A stretch of 64,000 bases of DNA from an uncultured Bacteroidales bacterium (GTDB lineage Bacteria; Bacteroidota; Bacteroidia; Bacteroidales; FEN-979): NCBI GenBank assembly GCA_903959905.1, contig CAJBYO010000005.1, forward strand, positions 84,674 to 148,673, read 5' to 3'. Made by a program: the position numbers and the translations under genes. Every line of letters starts with the position of its first letter. Positions within the stretch are counted from its first letter, which is position 1. The notes under the pieces are model-generated. The model made no database searches. It saw only the letters and a list, made by a program, of their open reading frames with translations, and was not told the origin of the DNA. This document shows, piece by piece, positions 60,612 through 64,000 of this stretch.

Positions 60612-61497
60612 TAATCTTCCCAACACCCTGCCCGGCCCTATTGTCATCGGAGGAGTGGGCGGCAGTGGTACAAGGGTGTTGGCAGAGATACTCAGATCGC
60701 TTGATATCTTCATAGGGAACGATCTCAACGAGTCCCTTGATAACCTGACCTATACATTGTTATTCAAGCGGCGGAGATGGTTTTACCGACACTGTAAGAG
60801 TAATGCTGAATTGTCAAGGGGACTGGGCGTCCTTGAAAGAACGATGATCTCAGCAGGAAAACTCAAAGTGCCGGATTTTCTTTTCCTTGCCAGGGCTGTT
60901 CTTGAAATGTCTGCTTATGGCAACAATGCAGAAAGGAGTGGAAACGGACTTTGGCCATTCGGTAGAGCATTCCGTATGATCAGCCTGCAAAAAGGGATAA
61001 AACCGGATTGTCACGGATGGGGATGGAAGGAGCCGAATTCCCATCTCCTGATTGAGGCGATGATCACACACTTTCCTTCTTTTAAATACATCCATTGCAT
61101 CAGGCATGGCCTTGACATGGCTTTCAGCGCCAACCAGCAGCAGCTGTTCAATTGGGGGCCGTTGTTTGGCATCATGCCACCAACTGACCCGGTGAGAATC
61201 CCTGAAGCATCCTTCAGGTATTGGGTCGAATCAAACCGTAAAGCAATTGCACTGGGAGAAAAAATCGGCGGGAAACACTTCCTGACGGTAAATTTTGACG
61301 ACCTTTGCCAGAATCCCCGAAATGGGATCCAAAAGATTGTTGATTTTCTTGGGATAGAACCCGACAGTAGCCTCATGGGGCAACTAATATCACTTCCGAG
61401 GCCGGCTGCTTCAACAGGCAGGCATAAGGACCGGGACATTTCCTGGGTAAACAGCGAGGACGTCGCTTTCCTGGAAAGTATGGGTTTCAGCCTCTGA
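60583..61497 (+). CDS. Sulfotransferase-like protein
   Basis: 304 aa. GGVGGSGTRVLAEIL near the N-terminus is the PAPS 5'-phosphosulfate loop variant with GSGTR; KYIHCIRHGLDMAFSAN matches the 3'-phosphate site (R-x-x-x-D-x-x-x-S). Start at 60583 follows an SD (GGAGG 60572-60576) inside the end of wzt; the upstream ATG at 60547 is less likely. It probably transfers sulfate to the exported glycan or a lipid (inference from position). Confidence 0.8.
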   Translation: MKSKHKVPANNLPNTLPGPIVIGGVGGSGTRVLAEILRSLDIFIGNDLNESLDNLTYTLLFKRRRWFYRHCKSNAELSRGLGVLERTMISAGKLKVPDFLFLARAVLEMSAYGNNAERSGNGLWPFGRAFRMISLQKGIKPDCHGWGWKEPNSHLLIEAMITHFPSFKYIHCIRHGLDMAFSANQQQLFNWGPLFGIMPPTDPVRIPEASFRYWVESNRKAIALGEKIGGKHFLTVNFDDLCQNPRNGIQKIVDFLGIEPDSSLMGQLISLPRPAASTGRHKDRDISWVNSEDVAFLESMGFSL

Positions 61498-61550
61498 TTA
61501 TCTCTTTGAAAGTTTTAAAAAGAATCAGATAAAGAAGGAAAAAGTACAAG

Positions 61551-62369
61551 ATGGCTATGGCATTACCTAAAAAATGGCAAACCCTGACCGCACCTTTCAG
61601 GAGGCTTCCTGACTTCATTATCATCGGTGTTCAAAAAGGAGGGACCTCGTCCTTGTTTTCATACCTTGGACAGCACCCGCAAATGATCCTGCCAGGGGTT
61701 AAAGAGTTGCACTTTTTTGACAATAACTTTTCGCAGGGGATCAATTGGTATCGAGAACACTTCCCTTGTAAATACATTCATCCGGGCTCTAAAACCGGCG
61801 AAGCTACACCTTATTACTTCCGTCATCCTCATGCACCTCGACGGGTTTCAGAAGTTTGTCCTGAGGCCAAACTGATCGTATTGCTCAGAAACCCGGCCGA
61901 CAGGGCTTATTCACACTACCAGATGCAAGTCAAAAACAAGGTATTCGAACTGCAGGGCTTCGAAGATGCGATCGCAAGGGAAAAGGACATGCTTAAAGGA
62001 GAGTTTGAAAAGATGGTGAAAGACACTGCCTATTACAGTTTCAACCACCAGAAATTCTCCTACCTGGCGCGGGGTCTTTATGCTGAGCAGGTAAGGCAAT
62101 GGCTGGTTTTTTTCAGGCCTGAGCAATTTTTATTCCTTCGGAGTGAGGATTTTTTTAGAGATCCGGGAAGCGAACTGCTCAGGGTTCACGAATTCCTTGG
62201 GATCACCCCTCAACTACCCTCCGACCTTAGGCCGGTGAACACAAACACCTATGAACCAATAAAAATGTCGACCAGGGTTGCTCTTAATGCTTTCTTTGAG
62301 CAGGATATGAACGAACTTGCCGGAATGCTGGGGGATAAATTTCTCTGGAAGGATCAGCCTCAATTGTAA
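61551..62369 (+). CDS. Heparan-sulfate-type sulfotransferase
   Basis: 272 aa. PAPS 5'-loop GVQKGGTSSL (26-35) and 3'-phosphate motif LLRNPADRAYSHYQMQ, as in the heparan sulfate N/O-sulfotransferase family. KELHFFDNNF and GEATPYYF are also typical. Cytosolic. Second sulfotransferase after the ABC exporter, so the exported polysaccharide is likely sulfated at one or two positions (inference). Confidence 0.9.
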   Translation: MAMALPKKWQTLTAPFRRLPDFIIIGVQKGGTSSLFSYLGQHPQMILPGVKELHFFDNNFSQGINWYREHFPCKYIHPGSKTGEATPYYFRHPHAPRRVSEVCPEAKLIVLLRNPADRAYSHYQMQVKNKVFELQGFEDAIAREKDMLKGEFEKMVKDTAYYSFNHQKFSYLARGLYAEQVRQWLVFFRPEQFLFLRSEDFFRDPGSELLRVHEFLGITPQLPSDLRPVNTNTYEPIKMSTRVALNAFFEQDMNELAGMLGDKFLWKDQPQL

Positions 62370-62468
62370 GTACGTTGAACACGATGCTTGCGCATTTTGT
62401 CGTTATAACTTCAACTGTACGCAATTATTACATATGTAATATGCAGATAATTAATTATTTATTAAGAA
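62370..62468. other. AT-rich gap between convergent genes
   Basis: No gene. Contains the perfect palindrome ATTACATATGTAAT (62427-62440). No clear terminator. Confidence 0.4.
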
Positions 62469-64000
62469 TTAGTTTTTAGAAGCCTCCTTCACAAATTTGT
62501 GTATACAAATATTTTTGAACTTGACTTCATCTTCTATATCTGTTTCTTTCCAGCCGTACAAGCTTTTCATAGCGGGAAGAACTTCGGAAGTCCTTAAAGG
62601 ATTTACATTCCTTGGCGGTTCTAATAATACAATATAAACACAATTGAGATTATTGTTATTAATAATTTCTGTTAAGGAAACATTAACCGGAACAACGGGT
62701 CCATGGGGCCAAAATATTTCATAAATTTTAGTCTTTCCATCTCCAAGACAATAAATTTGTGTGGCAACCCCCCAGTCCGCTGCAATAAATAATGCATCAT
62801 TTTGGTGCTTTGCGGCGAACTCACCTAATCTGGTTAATTCTGGACTCCATTTAACTGAGGCATAACCTTCACTAAAGTTTTTTTCTGTACTAAATAATGA
62901 ATATAAGCGAAATGTAAAAAAAATAACAAATATGGCTAAAAACAGCTTTCTCCTTATATCTAAATCAGATAGAATAAGTTTTGCGTTTTCATTCAAGGAA
63001 ACCGCAAATGCACAAGATAAAGCTATATACTGAAAAGGAGTTCCAATTATCCAATGGTGAACCCATTTCCTGGGGTGAGGAAGTAAAAATACGGCTATAC
63101 ATAGTGTAAAATAACTTAATAATGAAATCCAAAATAAAGAACTGAATTTCCCCTTAAACCGATAAAAAAGAAATAGTACTGTTGAAAATAACAATAATGA
63201 AATCATCAAGATAGTTTCAAAATTATTCGTTAAGACTTGTATCTTGACTCCAGTTATCCAACTTTTAACTAGCGTACCACCTCCCAAACTAATGTATTTT
63301 ATAAAATAATCTATAAAGTCAGGAATGTTGAAATGGCTACTCGTGGAGTTTACCTGTTTCCAGGATAACAATACATTTCTTGTCAAGAATATATAAATAT
63401 TTAAAGCAATAAGTGGAAGGCAACCGATTACATAACCAAAAGAAGCATAACTCAGGTGTTTTAAATTTCTTCTGTGTTTATTGAACAATAAAATGTAAAT
63501 CAATGGGATGATTAACACAATTGAACTGAGCTTCTCATAAACGGAAACTCCAGCAATCAATCCAAGTAATAGCGAATTCATTTTAGTGGGCCGATCCCCT
63601 GAATAATCACCTTTAATCCAAAAAGCTATAAATAAAAGCCTCAGAGATAATGCCAAAGCCACTGGGCCCCAGTCATACCTGACCATGAATAAGATACTTA
63701 TATCTGATAAAAACAAAAGATAAAACAATGCCAATGAGTATTTTGGTAAAATTTTACCTATCATTTTGCCAAAAAGAAATAGCGATAATCCAACGATCAA
63801 TACACCAGTTAATCTCCAGGATAAAACTGAAAATTCCTGACCAGAAAAGAACAAATACATACCATATATGTTGCTTTTGATTGCACCGGAATATGACATA
63901 TTCATAAATGGAATTCCGAGTATACTGAAATTGTTGAACAAATGTGGATTTAATCCTTTGTAGGCAAAACTGGCAGTCGCCTGATGCAACTCATCATAGT
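62469..64000 (-). CDS. Polytopic GT-C-like membrane protein (5' end outside window)
   Basis: At least 510 residues, open past the right edge; the first ATG-like start in the frame (a TTG at 63989) is not taken as real because the frame reads on as YDELHQ. About 10-11 membrane helices (FFWVLL-type stretches) and a C-terminal periplasmic domain. The acidic DELHQ near the visible start fits the first-loop motif of GT39/ArnT-like glycosyltransferases. Base composition is clearly more AT-rich than in the rest of the window. It converges on the sulfotransferase genes. Function inferred only from topology. Confidence 0.65.
   Translation of the reverse strand, partial: YDELHQATASFAYKGLNPHLFNNFSILGIPFMNMSYSGAIKSNIYGMYLFFSGQEFSVLSWRLTGVLIVGLSLFLFGKMIGKILPKYSLALFYLLFLSDISILFMVRYDWGPVALALSLRLLFIAFWIKGDYSGDRPTKMNSLLLGLIAGVSVYEKLSSIVLIIPLIYILLFNKHRRNLKHLSYASFGYVIGCLPLIALNIYIFLTRNVLLSWKQVNSTSSHFNIPDFIDYFIKYISLGGGTLVKSWITGVKIQVLTNNFETILMISLLLFSTVLFLFYRFKGKFSSLFWISLLSYFTLCIAVFLLPHPRKWVHHWIIGTPFQYIALSCAFAVSLNENAKLILSDLDIRRKLFLAIFVIFFTFRLYSLFSTEKNFSEGYASVKWSPELTRLGEFAAKHQNDALFIAADWGVATQIYCLGDGKTKIYEIFWPHGPVVPVNVSLTEIINNNNLNCVYIVLLEPPRNVNPLRTSEVLPAMKSLYGWKETDIEDEVKFKNICIHKFVKEASKN

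Overview
The window reads as chromosome of a Bacteroidota member, probably class Bacteroidia and probably anaerobic or fermentative. Supporting signs are several secreted proteins with C-terminal type IX secretion (T9SS) tails, a GH92 mannosidase, a DUF5916 outer-membrane protein, an ORF6N protein, and many Bacteroidota-type promoter -7 elements (TAnnTTTG) just upstream of start codons. No rRNA, tRNA, CRISPR array, intact insertion sequence or prophage was seen. Both window edges cut a gene: a YqhD-like alcohol dehydrogenase at the left and a polytopic membrane protein at the right.

Layout. 1-6.6 kb holds an unusual block: two paralogous 2-amino-3-ketobutyrate CoA ligase-like (Kbl) enzymes around a holo-ACP synthase, an acetyl-CoA synthetase-like AMP ligase and a stand-alone acyl carrier protein, followed by a SatP acetate transporter. 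6.7-13.4 kb holds envelope proteins and lipoproteins plus an ORF6N regulator. 13.8-20.6 kb is an acyl-CoA module: acyl-CoA dehydrogenase, fused isobutyryl-CoA mutase IcmF, butyrate kinase and a metallo-beta-lactamase-fold hydrolase. 20.9-29.4 kb holds a VIT1/ferritin-like protein, a nuclease-fold lipoprotein, a PQQ-type propeller protein, a small ABC transporter, an SDR-type threonine dehydrogenase (which could feed the Kbl enzymes) and an MgtE_N/CBS protein. 29.5-39.4 kb is mostly minus strand: TMTC-like membrane protein, T9SS subtilase, GH92, nucleoid protein NdpA, PepSY membrane protein, lipoprotein and a T9SS protein. 39.6-50.6 kb holds an RRM RNA-binding protein, the alpha-2-macroglobulin/PBP1C pair, a WG-repeat protein and an SDR epimerase. 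50.7-58.1 kb is a run of secreted proteins. 58.3-64 kb is a polysaccharide export locus: Wzm/Wzt ABC transporter, two sulfotransferases and an AT-rich membrane protein gene.

The feature that cuts across regions is a set of eleven intergenic arrays of short tandem words, mostly 7 or 8 bp, several arranged as inverted arms. Nearly all begin at or just after a stop codon, and two use the repeat itself as the stop codon. The Kbl/ACP block and these arrays are the two things most worth follow-up. All calls are from reading the sequence; no database search was run.
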